A DNA stretch of 64,000 bases from Myoxocephalus aenaeus (Eukaryota > Chordata > Actinopteri > Perciformes > Cottidae): the NCBI GenBank assembly GCA_038501785.1, contig JBAMJR010000050.1, forward strand, positions 1,331,001-1,395,000, written 5' to 3'. The notes beneath the pieces were generated by a model that saw nothing but the letters and a program-made list of their open reading frames with translations, did not search any database and had not been told where the DNA came from. Of this stretch, positions 23,061-35,200 are shown piece by piece (positions within the stretch are counted from its first letter, which is position 1; each line of letters begins with the position of its first letter). Made by a program: the position numbers and the translations under genes.

Positions 23061-23537
23061 ATGGAAATACTCGTATACTAGTAAAGTACAAGTACATCAA
23101 AACTGTACTGAAGTACAGTACTTGAGTAACTGGACTTAGTTCAGGTGTGTGCGTATAATTTCGATCAATATAACACAGTCCAAAATGTAACTTAGTACAC
23201 CTTTACTAGTCCTCTCTGAGCCGTTATAACCGTTCAGATTACCGCCCAAAACTACCCAACGGGCAAATACAGGCTATACACCCATGAACACACCCATGAT
23301 CGACTGGAATCAAGGGAGGAGTGCTATTATATTAATCCTACTATCAAATTAAACCCCTTATTCCAGGATACACGCACACACACGCACACAAACACGTGCT
23401 GACTCAGACGGCATCACTGCATGTACAGACAGCTCATCTCTTCTCCCTGTTATGGGTTTGAAGAGGAGAAGCATTTTAAGTATTCTGTCTGAGGGGTTGT
23501 CTCAATCTGTCAGGTCCTTGGCTTCCTCCGACTGCAT

Positions 23538-23543
<6 letters not shown>

Positions 23544-23569
<26 letters not shown>

Positions 23570-23596
23570 TTGTATGTGTGTGTGTGTGTGTTCGGT

Positions 23597-23629
<33 letters not shown>
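23544..23629. repeat. interrupted (GT)n microsatellite
   Basis: Two GT tracts separated by a short 'ttcggttc' interruption. Confidence 0.9.
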
Positions 23630-23632
<3 letters not shown>

Positions 23633-24803
23633 CAAGGGAAAGTTTTCACTCATAAAGCCAAAGGATTAAAAGTGGTGATGAGTAGGCCTATTGATGTTAA
23701 TTACTGGAGTTCAGGGTGTGGTTGCTCGTTTAGCTTTGTTCTCAGAATACAGGAGACCAGGAACATGAAAAAAAACAACCCTAATGCTTGTTGGGCATGC
23801 AAACACCATTAGTTCACACGCTAAAGCCAAATGAACGCCAAAAGTCTGTCATTTTTTCGACATGGTTGATTTTCACATAATGAACTAAAAGCAGAGTCGG
23901 TTATGCACTGGTGAATGGGCGTGGCCCTGCAGTGTCTTCTCTGCTCAACACCCTCAGGGCTAGTGGCACGTTGAGGTAACGTCCATGTCTGCACTTGTAA
24001 AACCAGGTGGTGCAGAAAGAGAAAATGTCAATTCAATTATGTCCATAAATAAGGATTTTTAAAGAAATATCTAAATGTTTAGCAAATGTTTTGTTTCTTT
24101 TCAAGTTCAGGTAAATTCCTGTATGGTGTTTTATTCTCTTTAAATAATAAACATGTAGTATAATATTAGTTTTTAATTAATTATTGCTTTTGTATGAGAT
24201 TGTGCTCATCAAATAAACTTGAAACGTTAGTTTAATTTAGGTTTAAGTACTTTTTCCAGACAAATTAGATAATTACTATCTATCTGGATGGCCACGTGCT
24301 AATGATTACATTACTCAGTACACATAAAAAGAGAGAGAGAGTGAGAGAGAGAGATAGTGAATTATTAGAGATGATGAATTAGACTCTGAGCAGAATGAGT
24401 TTGGGTATTTTTATCGGCTTGGAACTGGATCCAAAATCCAACCGGCTATTGGGACCAAGAACTAGTGACAAGGGAGGCTGAGCCAGAAATGGATGTGAAA
24501 CTAATTCCCAGTTTGCTTCATATAAATGATGAAGAAGAAAAAAAAAAAAAAAAAAAAAGCTCTTGCAGCTACAAAGAGATGTGATATCTTCCACTGGCAC
24601 AAAATGGCAGAAGCTGCAACTGCAACAGTGTCCCTATAATATGTGACTCATTGATGTTTTAACTTATTGAAACTGACTTTGCATCTGTCATTAGGATTTG
24701 TTTTGTATTCACAGACACTATTTGCACAAACTTTAAATACATCGTATGACTCTGCGGCGGAGGTTAGGGTGGAGCTGAGTATGTGGCAACCAGAAACCAA
24801 AAG

Positions 24804-24905
<102 letters not shown>

Positions 24906-25362
24906 AGACACATAAAGAGCAGAGACAGGACTTTCTTTCTTGAGGGTTTGACATGAATCATAGGTCAAAAGGAAAAAGCATAACTGTTTGTGTTTGCACC
25001 TGTGCAGGTGTGTGTGTGTGAGAGAGAGACTGTGCATAGAAGGGAGGGTAAGGGAAAGACAAGGCGCATTCATCGCCTAGGGACTTTGCATCAAAGCTGA
25101 AAGAGGTGACTGTGCAGAGAATCAGTGAGAACTGAGATGAGCTGTGTTCAATATCAACATGGCTCCCCATATCTCCCATGTTTTATGACACTATGCTGAT
25201 ATTGCACCTCAACAGTACAGATACTGTATATCTATAGTGGAAGACACAAATAACAATGTCCACTGTGTGCGCAGCTGCCTGGTTTATGGCAGTAGGACAA
25301 CAGAGCAGGCTGCTGCAGCTCACTGATCCTGTGACAGAGCTGTACCTGTGCAGCAGGGTGAC

Positions 25363-25525
25363 ATGGATATGCCTCCCGGGTGTATGGAGACAGAGCCGGG
25401 GAGCGGGGGGCATGGGAGGGAGGGGCCGTCTGAGAGCCGTCACATGACACCTGAACCAATCTGGGTCACCTCCTCGTATGAAGACGGGTTTTTCCGCTCC
25501 AGGCCTGTCAGCACAGATCGTCTCG
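25363..25525 (+). other. candidate unrecognised coding exon
   Basis: Starting at ATG 25363, or ATG 25384, an open frame reads METEPGSGGHGREGPSES and later SSYEDGFFRSRPVSTDRLG up to a consensus-like donor (tctcg|gtaacg at 25525/25526). The stretch is GC-richer than its surroundings, and block B has no counterpart. I do not recognise the protein and see no second exon, so this may be chance. Confidence 0.2.
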
Positions 25526-26840
25526 GTAACGTTATAGGAAGACTTGAAGGAACATGTATGTTACATGTATGTTTTCCAAAGCATAATGTAGAGGTTCAGA
25601 TTTTTGTATTTTGACCTTTTTTCAAGGTGTATGGTTTAAATTCACTATAGCACAATGTCTTTTTTATATACACGACTACTCTTTATTGTATTTATCCATA
25701 AATCGTACATCTTATCTGTTTGCATATCTGTAAAGCACTTTGTAAATGTGTTTTAGTTTGCGTCATGTTCTCCTTTTATCACATTGCGATCCTAAGCTTG
25801 TGTCCAATGTGCACAAGTTAAATTAGACATTGATAATAATAACAACCAGATAGCGTAAACGGTAGCGTATATATAAATAAAATACATTGTGGTAAACTTA
25901 AATTGGATGTAAAAGATGTTCGAAAATCAAAGACAATACTATTGTGCAACCTTGAAAAAAAACACCAGCAGTAATGTAACATATATATTAACTATATTAA
26001 AGCGGCTAAACAAAAAAAGTGATATTGTCCTTTAATTTGAAAGGAATAGTTCCACAAATAAACTAAACAAATAAGTTTAGAGGAAGTTATAAGTTGCTTC
26101 TTGTTGGACAACAGTTCATCCATCTGCCTGCTGCTTTTACTGCTCTGCTGGTTGCCTGGCATCTCGGAGAGACAAAAAGATTCCCCTGCACGTGTTCGCC
26201 AAGAAATAGTTGTGGCATGTGTTGTTTCTCCTGCGAGTGTTCTAGAACACATTCTACTTGCATTTGGCTGCACACACAAGAGAGGACAAGAACAGGAGTG
26301 GGAGCAGCCTCTTCCAGTCTTTATGCTAAGCTAGGCAAATTAGCCTCTCAGCTCGAACACTGCACACAGATTAATTTGATTTGATTAATATCAAATGTTC
26401 TTGTCGAACTCTTGGAAAGAAAGCGAATAAGGATTAAGAAATAAGAAATAATTAATTAATCATTTGCAAACAGTGACATTTAATTCAATTTAGTTTGCTT
26501 TGAATTACTATTTTTTGTGTGGACGGGGGTCACATTAGGGCCCCAGGACTCCCTGAACCAGCTCTGGTATGTGCGATGAGATGGGTGCGGTTGGCAGACT
26601 GTAATAGATGGCACACACGAAGACTCAGCCTCCTCCTCCTGGATCTCAAACCTGAATAAGTCTCTGTGGAGGAGGAGCAGTGGAGTGGGGTGAGGAAGAA
26701 GGTGAGAGATGAGTGAGAGCTGAGCACAAGTTGTCACCTCTCTGCTACACTGCCAGCCGCACCCTGAATACCAGCCCATGTCATTCAGAGGCATCTTATA
26801 TATATATTAGGAGTAAAACTATCAGTTTGCTATCAGGTTG

Positions 26841-26841
<1 letters not shown>

Positions 26842-26890
<49 letters not shown>
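26842..26890. repeat. (CA)n microsatellite
   Basis: About 24 CA units; the block B counterpart is at 49401-49440. Confidence 0.95.
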
Positions 26891-26893
<3 letters not shown>

Positions 26894-27425
26894 CGCGCGC
26901 ACAGTGCACGTGTGCTTCTCACATTCTCTTGGGTGGATGCAGGCCTTTCTGTTGCAGGGGGGAATCTGTCACTCACTTGCATCTCAAGGTCACTCACACA
27001 CAGTCATTTGGGAGCAGCTGCAGCCACAATAGCACGCTCGCCATTTATATCTCACTTAATTGCTTCATTGCATCTTGAGCAGTGTGACCCATTCTCTGTC
27101 TTGTTATTATGCTCATAGTCTGATTAATGGAGACTAACTGACGAGAGGGCAGGTATTGTGATCGTTTGACGCCCCCTCGCGGCTGACAGGCAGCACTCCA
27201 TCTGAAGACACTGACATCCTCCTAAAACCAGTAACTAATACTGCCTATTTATGTGACGCCTGTGGGGGGCAAAAAAACCTCAGACGTTCAGTAAACGCAG
27301 CACCACAAACTGCCTTTCTTTAAAGGCAGTTTATTTGTATAGTTAGGTGAAGGTGGCTGAACCAGACAGATATGTGGTCAAAATTACTAACGTTAAGAAA
27401 AGTCTCCAAGTCTCTTTTACTCAGG

Positions 27426-28000
27426 TATCGATGGCTGTGATACAGGAAGCAACATCCAGGGTCTCCTTGGTGACGGAGCAGACGAGAAGGATGGGACCAC
27501 AGGACCACATGAGAAGGATGGAGGACTACAGGGCCAGATGGGCCTTTCTTTCAGTGGGCTGAGTAAGTAATCCCTCTGCAAGACTACAGAAGTACGATTC
27601 CATCATTGGAGGCCAGATTCAACACAACAATGTAAAGGTTGTGTTCAAAAGTATTCATCTCTTGTGTTTGTGTCTCACAGGGCAGGACTCCTCAGGTCTC
27701 ACTCTTGGGGCAGCTGAGGGTGGACGTCAACCAACCCGTCATCCCAGGACGACCCAGACCCACAGCAGACCTGAACCCCTCTCAGCACCCCAGAGAGTCA
27801 GAGACACAGTGAGCACGGTCCTCCCTGCCCCTCCACCCCGACGCCACCCGCCCTCCCACCAGCCGAGAGGACGAGGAGCGTCCCGTCCCCACCAGCACAG
27901 AGGACGTATAGTCTCCATCTGCTTCTTCTGTGCTGGTGGGTTCAGGAAGCTCCTCCCACACATAGGAAGCTGTTGCATCTGCTCAGAAATCAAGAAGGAG
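27426..28000 (+). other. candidate two-exon transcription unit of unknown nature
   Basis: A splice-like layout: acceptor ttttactcag at about 27425, an open stretch to donor ctga|gtaagt at about 27561, a roughly 120-base gap, then acceptor gtctcacag at about 27680 and a GC-rich open stretch. One frame stays open across the join and is Gly-rich (GLLGDGADEKDGTTGP), then Pro/Arg-rich (PAPPPRRHPPSHQPRGRG). No family recognised; the Gly spacing is only loosely collagen-like. It sits where block B has the first exon of slc22a23. Confidence 0.25.
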
Positions 28001-29436
28001 ACAACGAGAAATAATCATTCTAAAAGCTTTAAAGTATTTAATTTGTCACATAGAATACTGTATGTTCATGTAAACTGTATGTACAGTATTTATACCGTTT
28101 ATTTACTGAGTAGCACAATTAAATACATGTTCAATGTTCTTCTAGATATGTCTTTATATTATAAACAATATCATAATATTTCTATTTATAATTAAATGTA
28201 TGACACTTTATATACAATAAATATTTTGCAAATTATAATTGAAAATGTTTTTGATTTCCATTTTGACTCAAAGGCATTGTTATTACTGTTAATTATTGAT
28301 TTTTGTAATATTACATGTTGATACAAATCAAATGGAGGAACGGCCAGCAACGTGCAGCATACTTCTTCCCAATTCTATTCAAATGAAATCATAAACAATT
28401 GTAATCTTTACTGATTGTGTACCAGAACAGAAGGTAATGATACATACATGTAGGTGCAAGGGAACAAGATGTGACGTTAATATATGAGGGAGAAACAACG
28501 TGGGAACTTAATTAATACAATTATTATCATGTTTATAACACTGCTGTAGCTTATTTCAAAATGATCATGTAGAACAACACTGGAGAGGCATAACAAAATA
28601 AAGAAATACATACAAAATAACTACAAGGTGCATTTGTGTTTTTAATTTGCAACAATCAGAGAGTATTGTCAGGTACATACTGTCGGCCTAAATAGATCAA
28701 TGAAACATTTGAGAGTCATTGCACAATTACATTCTGAGATGAAAGTTCAGTTGAACGTGATATTCACTCAATACTCTGTAAGTATTACAGACAGTCCGCT
28801 GTCGCCCCCTGCCGGTCACTGCTGGGGTTCATTTCAGGAAACATGGAGTCGTGTTAATAAAGAGGGCTGGCTCAGATTACTTTGAATGCACATTACATGG
28901 AGATTCATGAAAAGAGTAACGTCCAAATGTAAAAAGGGTCTGCACTTATCCACAAGATGGCCTCATTATCACAGTTTGTTTTCTCTTATGATATGTTGTG
29001 CAGTAAGCCACCATTACCACTAATAAGAATGATAATACATATGTTTGTAAATGTATTGTGAGATCTATGTACTGCCTATAAACTACAAATGAATTCTACA
29101 CATGGGAAACACTATTTCTCTGCACACTATTTCTCTGTGTGTCGGTGTGCAGTAGCTCAGTTGATCTGAGTGGCAGTGAAGAGTGACGAGTGCAGTGTGC
29201 ACATATAGTCTCGTCTGTAAAATATTGCACATCACTGTTTTGATGGCCAAAAGAAAGAGCCACAGACACACCGTTGCATTGTCGGGTTTCTAATTGCACC
29301 GGGCAGATTCTCATGAGACAAGAAGCATCCTACAAAGACTATCTCTTTTTCTGTGGTCAGAGGTCAGAGGTCAGGGGTCAACTGCAAAACATCTGCTGTA
29401 CAGTCTGATGCAACAACGAAGAGAAACTCCTTTTTC

Positions 29437-29646
29437 ACAGTAAGACGTACACCAAAAAATTATTGGTCCGCTTCAAGGACTCTGAAGCGGGCAAGAAAGA
29501 TTGTAGCCGACCCCGCTCACCCTGGACATAACTTGTTTGAGTTCCTTCCCTCTGGCAGGAGACTGAGGTCCATCAGGACCAAGACCTCCCGCCACACAAA
29601 CAGCTCATCAACAGAGCCCGGGTCTGAGGCCCAACAAACCTGCTAG
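29437..29646 (+). mobile_element. non-LTR retrotransposon fragment (C-terminal end of ORF2-like protein)
   Basis: A frame reads RTLKRARKIVADPAHPGHN then FEFLPSGRRLRSIRTKTSR, the same C-terminal pattern as the LINE copies at 48490-48915. 5'-truncated and without a catalytic domain. Confidence 0.7.
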
Positions 29647-29928
29647 CCTAAATGTTGTAGTGTGACTGGCAGGAATGGGGCCCTGGGGACCCCTAGCAAG
29701 TTAAGCCTGCCATTCACTTGTGTAAAACACAAAACTTTAATAACTGAGTTTAGCTTTAAATCTAATTTCAGGATGGATGGTCATTTCATCAACGTGCCAT
29801 TCCACCAAAAGTCGATAAACAGCAACTCTGAGTTTCCACCCAGCTCCGGCCCCTGCACGACTGATATCTGTTTTCTTGGATAACGCCGGCGGTAATGGCC
29901 CGTACGCATAAAGAGCCATACTTATCTC

Positions 29929-30701
29929 CAGTGGCGTTTCTACACGTAATTACGCCCCGGGCGAGACCCCCCTCCGAGCGCCCCTCCCCGGGCAAAAAAA
30001 CAAAAAAGTTGGGAAAATGTTTTATTTTGAAAAAAGACCGGATACATCCGTCTGTGCGTAGCCTCAAACATAACATCTTGACACATGTCAAGAGGTTACG
30101 TGATACGTTTCCCCAAAAATGAAACTTAAAAGTCCGTTACAACTCGGTGTTCTGGATTAAAATCAAGGCAGAGTTACTGAGATCGCCAAAAAAGCTCTAA
30201 AACCCTCAACCCTCAAGCTCAGGGCTCCACTAATGCAGCGTAATGGTGAGTTGTATCTTTATGCACTTTATAATTGTCTTTATGCCGGTCGTATTACGTC
30301 ATATTTATTACGTCATATTTTGCGCCCAAAATGCAAGTTAACTCAACTTGAAGATTGAGTTAACTTGCCGGTCCGCGAAAATATTGTCTGACACAAAACC
30401 GGTCCGTGGCTCTAAAAAGGTTGGGGGCCGCTGCATTAGAGTATTGCTCTATAGCCCACAGTGGATCCCCCCGGGAGACCCAGAGGCGACGCCCCCCCCC
30501 CCCCCCCCCCCCCTACAAGCAGGGGCGCCAACCCGCCAACTCCCCACACAGTGATATGATAGATAATGGAAAACCGCTTCGCGGCCCAGATGATTTTTTT
30601 TTAAGTGGTAAGTGGTAAGTGGTCGTGCCGCCCCCCACGTGACATGAAAAAGTGCCGCCCCGGGCGGCTGCCCGGTTCGCCCGTGCCCAAAACCGCCACT
30701 G
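29929..30701. mobile_element. non-autonomous hAT-type element
   Basis: Ends CAGTGGCG and CGCCACTG are inverted, and both sides carry the same 8 bases CTTATCTC (29921-29928 and 30702-30709). An 8-base duplication with CAGTG ends is typical of the hAT superfamily. The 773-base interior has no transposase and includes a poly-C run (30492-30513). A segment near 30365-30435 resembles the 'accggtccgtggc...ggttgggg' end of another element, so it may be nested. Confidence 0.8.
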
Positions 30702-31650
30702 CTTATCTCGATCTCTCTCTAATTCTATCATTCCCCCTTTTTGAAAGTATGCAATTAAGTCATGAACCTGTTGTAATTATCTCTCATTTGTCAGTGTAAC
30801 GTTTGTCTGTAAATTTAAACAAATTTGGAATTTAAAGCCTCTTAAGTATTTCAACTGGAAAATGTGAGTTACAATAAAGTAGAAATGTGTGTTTGTTCGA
30901 CTATGTAAGGAACGTTTTCTTGAACTGATAATGTAAAACAAAAACATGTGTTAACTCGGTGGATCAAGTTTAAGGACACAAAGTTCAATCAACTCTGACA
31001 ACTTAAAAAATAATGTTGAGACAACTAGAACATTTTAGTTAAATCAACTACATGAACTTTAATTTCTCAGTTGTATTTGTGATGTTGGGCTATATAAAAT
31101 AAACTGAATTGAATTGAATCAAAGGAAATCTTCAAGTTGAGTTAACTTGCATTTTCAAGGCAGCAGGTGAACTTTCATTTGGAAGTTTAACTGACTTGAA
31201 ATGTTTTACAGTGACTCCATCCTCATATTGAATGTTTTCACCGTGAATATTGTCATAGAACTGTTGTCTTTTATGAAGTGATATTTGCCTATACCTTCTA
31301 TCTACTTCTGCCTCTTAAAAATGTCCAGTCTTTTAATTCTAAGTGTCCAATATTGGTTTGGTGAGACACGTCTTTATCTTCATAGAAGGTGGTGGACTGT
31401 ACAAACTACAGATGGAGATAAGCTTTGATCTGTATCTGGTGCAATACATTTTGAGACTGAAATGTCCACTGTCCAGTTACTCTCTGATGGTTGTTGGCAA
31501 CATATCTCCCCTGACCTGTACTGTATCCTCACACAGCCTTATAATAACGCATAATATAGTATTGATGTACTTTATTTTTTTTGGACACATATGTCGAGAC
31601 AGATAGTATATTCCTAAACAAAACAAATCAAATGCCTTTTCAGGTTAAAC

Positions 31651-31972
31651 CAGTGTTTTTCAACCTTTTTTGAGCCGCGGCACATTTTCTACAATAAAAA
31701 ACATCCCGCGGCACACCAACAGCCGAAAAAGTAAAAAAAATTCACATTGTAGCATAATACAGCATATATGGTAGGTCGTTATTGCGCTACCTACTGGCAT
31801 GGAAGAGTATCTAATTGCTAGGCCAGCCACTATATTGCAGGCTCAGACGCTCAACGATGGAAAAATATTTTCGGCAATTAAATAATATTTTTTGGGACCG
31901 ATTAAGTGAAATTGGACATTTTCCCACGGCACCCCTGACGATCTCTCACGGCACACTGGTTGAAAATCACTG
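31651..31972. mobile_element. short hAT element (MITE) with an empty site in block B
   Basis: Inverted ends CAGTGTTTTTCAACC and GGTTGAAAATCACTG, with an 8-base duplication GGTTAAAC on both sides (31643-31650, 31973-31980). At 55255-55262 block B has only one copy of the target (ggattaaac) and no insert. 322 bases, no coding capacity. Confidence 0.88.
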
Positions 31973-33376
31973 GGTTAAACGTCAGCAGCTCCACAGATTG
32001 AGGTCAGCCAAATGGGCTTGTTTTTGTCAGCCGACGTTACAGCTAAACACCTGGACAGATGACACATGAATACAGTGTTGCATATTATGAATAAGGGAGA
32101 AACCAACAGTTCCGATTATGTATTTCACGCAGTGCGTGCTGATAGTTTTTTTTTACGTATTTAAAACATTTTCTTAAAATCACTGTGAGTTTGAAAGGTC
32201 ATAATTGCTCTTGTAGAAACTCATTTGTTTAATAGGGAATATAAATAGTAAGATGATACTAGATGCTCACAGAGCCACAAAAGCTAGTGGAGCAGCAGCT
32301 AACAGGGACTTCAACCCTTTAGGGATTAATTAGTGGATATGTTGATGACACCTGTAGTGGAAATAATTCTATGTCGTTCGGGAGGAAAGCTCAAAAGGTT
32401 TCAATCAAAAATGTAAAAAAATACAAGCAGAGATTCACTGAACAAGATGCCTCTGTCAGTTTATTAAATGCTTGCAAGCAGGAAGAAAGTTGAACAGCCA
32501 TCAATCAACAATGTCTGTACAGGTTTCCACCAAGATTATTGCTAAAACAGTCAGTAATATACAATTTCAGAGGACCATCCCCTCACGATCCATCTCATCC
32601 CTGATTGGTTCCCGTTAGAACGAACACGTGATGTACGTTGGACTGTGTGTCCCATGTCAGCATTTTCATCTGTTCCTCCTGCGTGGTTCGTGCCTTGATC
32701 GTTGTATAAAACAAGTCATTAGCCTCTCAGAGTTTTCATCAGCGTACTTTGAACGTTCTGTAAACAGGTTATTAGCCTTAGAACCAGGTTATTGGCCCCT
32801 CAGAACCAAGTCATTAGCCCCTTGGGCCTTTTATCAGCTAGCATGAACCTGAATACCTTCATGAACCTGAGAAAAACATGTTCATCAGTCGTTAATTATT
32901 GATCTAAGCACATCATATTGAAACATCAGTTACATTCAGAGATTTGAGTTTAAAATACAGCATATAGATATTTTCCCATCACACACCATACAGTACCTTC
33001 AGGCTCATTCAACAATTAATTGCTTCAATGCTTAAGGTTTGTGGTGCAGAGATTTGGCAAATATTCATGAGAGCACATAAACCCTTTCCACCCACATGAG
33101 GATTAAAATGAAGACAACACTACATGGGCTGAATGATTCGAGGAAAACACCTGCGTTTATTTGCATTCTTATTGTTCTTTCTATATCTGGTTTGGGATAA
33201 AGCATTTTAAGATCTGCATCAGCTGGTTGCTGTTTAAGAGAAGTTACACCCACAAATATCTCAGGAAAGCCGAGGGCTGAAACACGTCCGTTTCTTTCTC
33301 CTGCTGTGCATTGTTAAAAGTATTACATATTTAGAAGGGTGGGAGGGGAGACTTGCAGACGTTGTTGCTGTAGCCC

Positions 33377-33385
<9 letters not shown>

Positions 33386-33462
<77 letters not shown>
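33386..33462. repeat. (GA)n microsatellite at the A/B junction
   Basis: About 38 GA units with one break. It lies in the roughly 200 bases between the end of block A and the start of block B. Confidence 0.95.
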
Positions 33463-33465
<3 letters not shown>

Positions 33466-33700
33466 ACAGTGTTAGGGGGATCTCTGAACTGAGTCGAAGA
33501 GGAAGTGCACGGGAAATTAGCTGTTCCCGAACTAAGTTTTATAAAACACCATTTCTGTCATTCTTTTTGCATCAAGTGAAGGTGCAGCACAATCCTTTTT
33601 CTTTTAAAATAAAGACTAGAAGATTGAGACAGGCTTATATTTGCTCTACTGAAGGAAAAGTAGCGTTATAAGTAACGTTACAAAACAAAGCAGGACTCAC

Positions 33701-33764
33701 AGACTCATGAGTGTATTCGGCTTTCTTCATGATCGTGGTCTTCTGGTGGCTGGAACTTGAGCCA
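33701..33764 (-). CDS. dsp: second copy of dsp exon 2, shortened in frame
   Basis: Acceptor ccctgcag and donor gtgagt are kept, and the phases are the same as in the proximal copy (one base completing Ser, end in phase 0). The 64 bases encode GSSSSHQKTTIMKKAEYTHE S. Compared with 16632-16716 it lacks 21 bases, seven codons, and has several substitutions. It could be spliced to exon 3 without a frame change, but not to the proximal exon 2. Whether it is used is unknown; a decaying copy is the alternative. Confidence 0.55.
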
Positions 33765-34397
33765 CTGCAGGGAGCAGAGGAGCAAACTCATTAGCACCAA
33801 ACTATTATAATTACTATAATAAAGGCATGGCTACAACAATATCACAGTTTAGACCAATGTTTCCCTAGTTATCTACTATGCAATCAGTTGTGAATAAATG
33901 TATGAATGTATGAATGTATGCCCCATTAATGCACATTACTAACTGCTTCCCCAGAGTCTTTGTGCTTTCTCGCCTCACAGGTTGGATCCTGGTTATATCT
34001 GGACCCTGGTCTTGCCTGACACTTACTGCTATTATTATTATTATTATTAATTGCATTGCTATTACTATTGTCGTAACTTTTTCATCATGACTAATACTCT
34101 CATTATATGAATAATGTATGTGATGTTCATTGAATGTGTTGTATCTCTGTTATGTTGTTCATGCACATGAACATGTCTTTTACTTTGAAAAACACCACTG
34201 ACGATACTTTTCTGTTCAAAAGGCCCAAACTAATTTGTCATTGTGTCAAACATCTTGTCCGCTCTGCCCTTTTCTGTCATGATTAATATTTGATAGCAAA
34301 CAGCAGCTCTCCAGACAGCACAGAAACAGGCAACAGGTGGCTGCGAGGAGCGCGCAGATTACATAGTTGTAAAGTTAACCAGAAAATCAAATCATAC
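33765..34397 (-). other. dsp: intron between distal exon copies
   Basis: 633 bases aligned in parts to the longer proximal intron 1; it has the (TTA)n run near 34033-34050 but lacks the retroelement-like tail seen there. Confidence 0.7.
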
Positions 34398-34942
34398 CTC
34401 ATTCCGCCGGCCATTCCGCCTCCCACAGTGCTGATCATTCCGGCTCCCATTCCGCTCATCATTTCGCCTGCCATACTGCCTCCCATCCCGCTTGACGTAC
34501 ACAGCACCGTTCCGCCTGACATAGCGCCTCCCATCCCGCCTCCCATCCCGCTTGACGTGCAGCGCATCACTCTGTTTGACGAACTGCTCATCATTCCGCC
34601 TCCCATACTGCTCGACATACCGCTCATCATTCCGCCTCCCATACTGCTTGACGCACAGTGCACCGTTCGGCCTGACATACCGGTCAACATATCGCCCATC
34701 ATTCCGCCTCCGATACCGCTCGTCATACCGCCAATCATTCCTCCTCTCATACCGCTTGACGCACAGTGCACCGTTCCGCCTGACATTCCGCCTCCCAACC
34801 CGCCTCCAGAGGACTCTGAATAGCTGTAGGAGTATCCATTGCCTCCATTACCGCCTTGGCGCACAACCTCGGTTCGTTCGTAATGGGTGGTCCCCACTCT
34901 CTTCGAGTTGCCGCCGGACCCGCAGTTCATGTTGTTGTACAT
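34398..34942 (-). CDS. dsp: candidate alternative dsp first exon (distal copy)
   Basis: ATG at 34942, 181 codons plus AG at donor gtatga, the same phase as the proximal exon 1. It begins MYNNMNCGSGGNSKRVGTTH, has YERTEVV and NGYSYSYSES in the places of the proximal TRYARSEVV and Tyr-rich strings, then a Gly/Met/Ser array. Here the array contains Cys-bearing units such as GGTVHCASSGM that are missing from the proximal copy. The frame is open for 545 bases despite the repeats, and the 5' flank is conserved. That argues for selection, or for a recent duplication; transcript data would decide. Confidence 0.65.
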
Positions 34943-35200
34943 GCTCTTTCTGACACGGACAGGGCAGCCAAAGTGACTCTGTAGAATCTACTGTGCGAAA
35001 CTCAGCAGCCAGGTAGTCTCTCTGTGCACCTGCCAGCCCGGTTCCCTCAGTCAGACTGCAGCTGAGGAGCAGGGGAGGGTAGTTTATGGAGGCTGGTAAC
35101 CGCACCTCTTTGACACTACCCAACCTCCTGAGCCAAAGGAACTCCCCGTGCCACTCCTTCAAACTCAGCTGGAGGCAGAGAACGTGTTTGTGCTGTTACA
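34943..35200 (-). promoter_or_regulatory. conserved 5' flank / leader of distal dsp exon 1
   Basis: Near-identical to 18890-19170. Only scattered single-base differences are visible over about 230 bases before similarity falls off. Confidence 0.45.

Noticed and set aside
33701..34942. A second complete desmoplakin gene
   Set aside because: Only exons 1 and 2 are copied; block B has no counterpart of exons 3-24.
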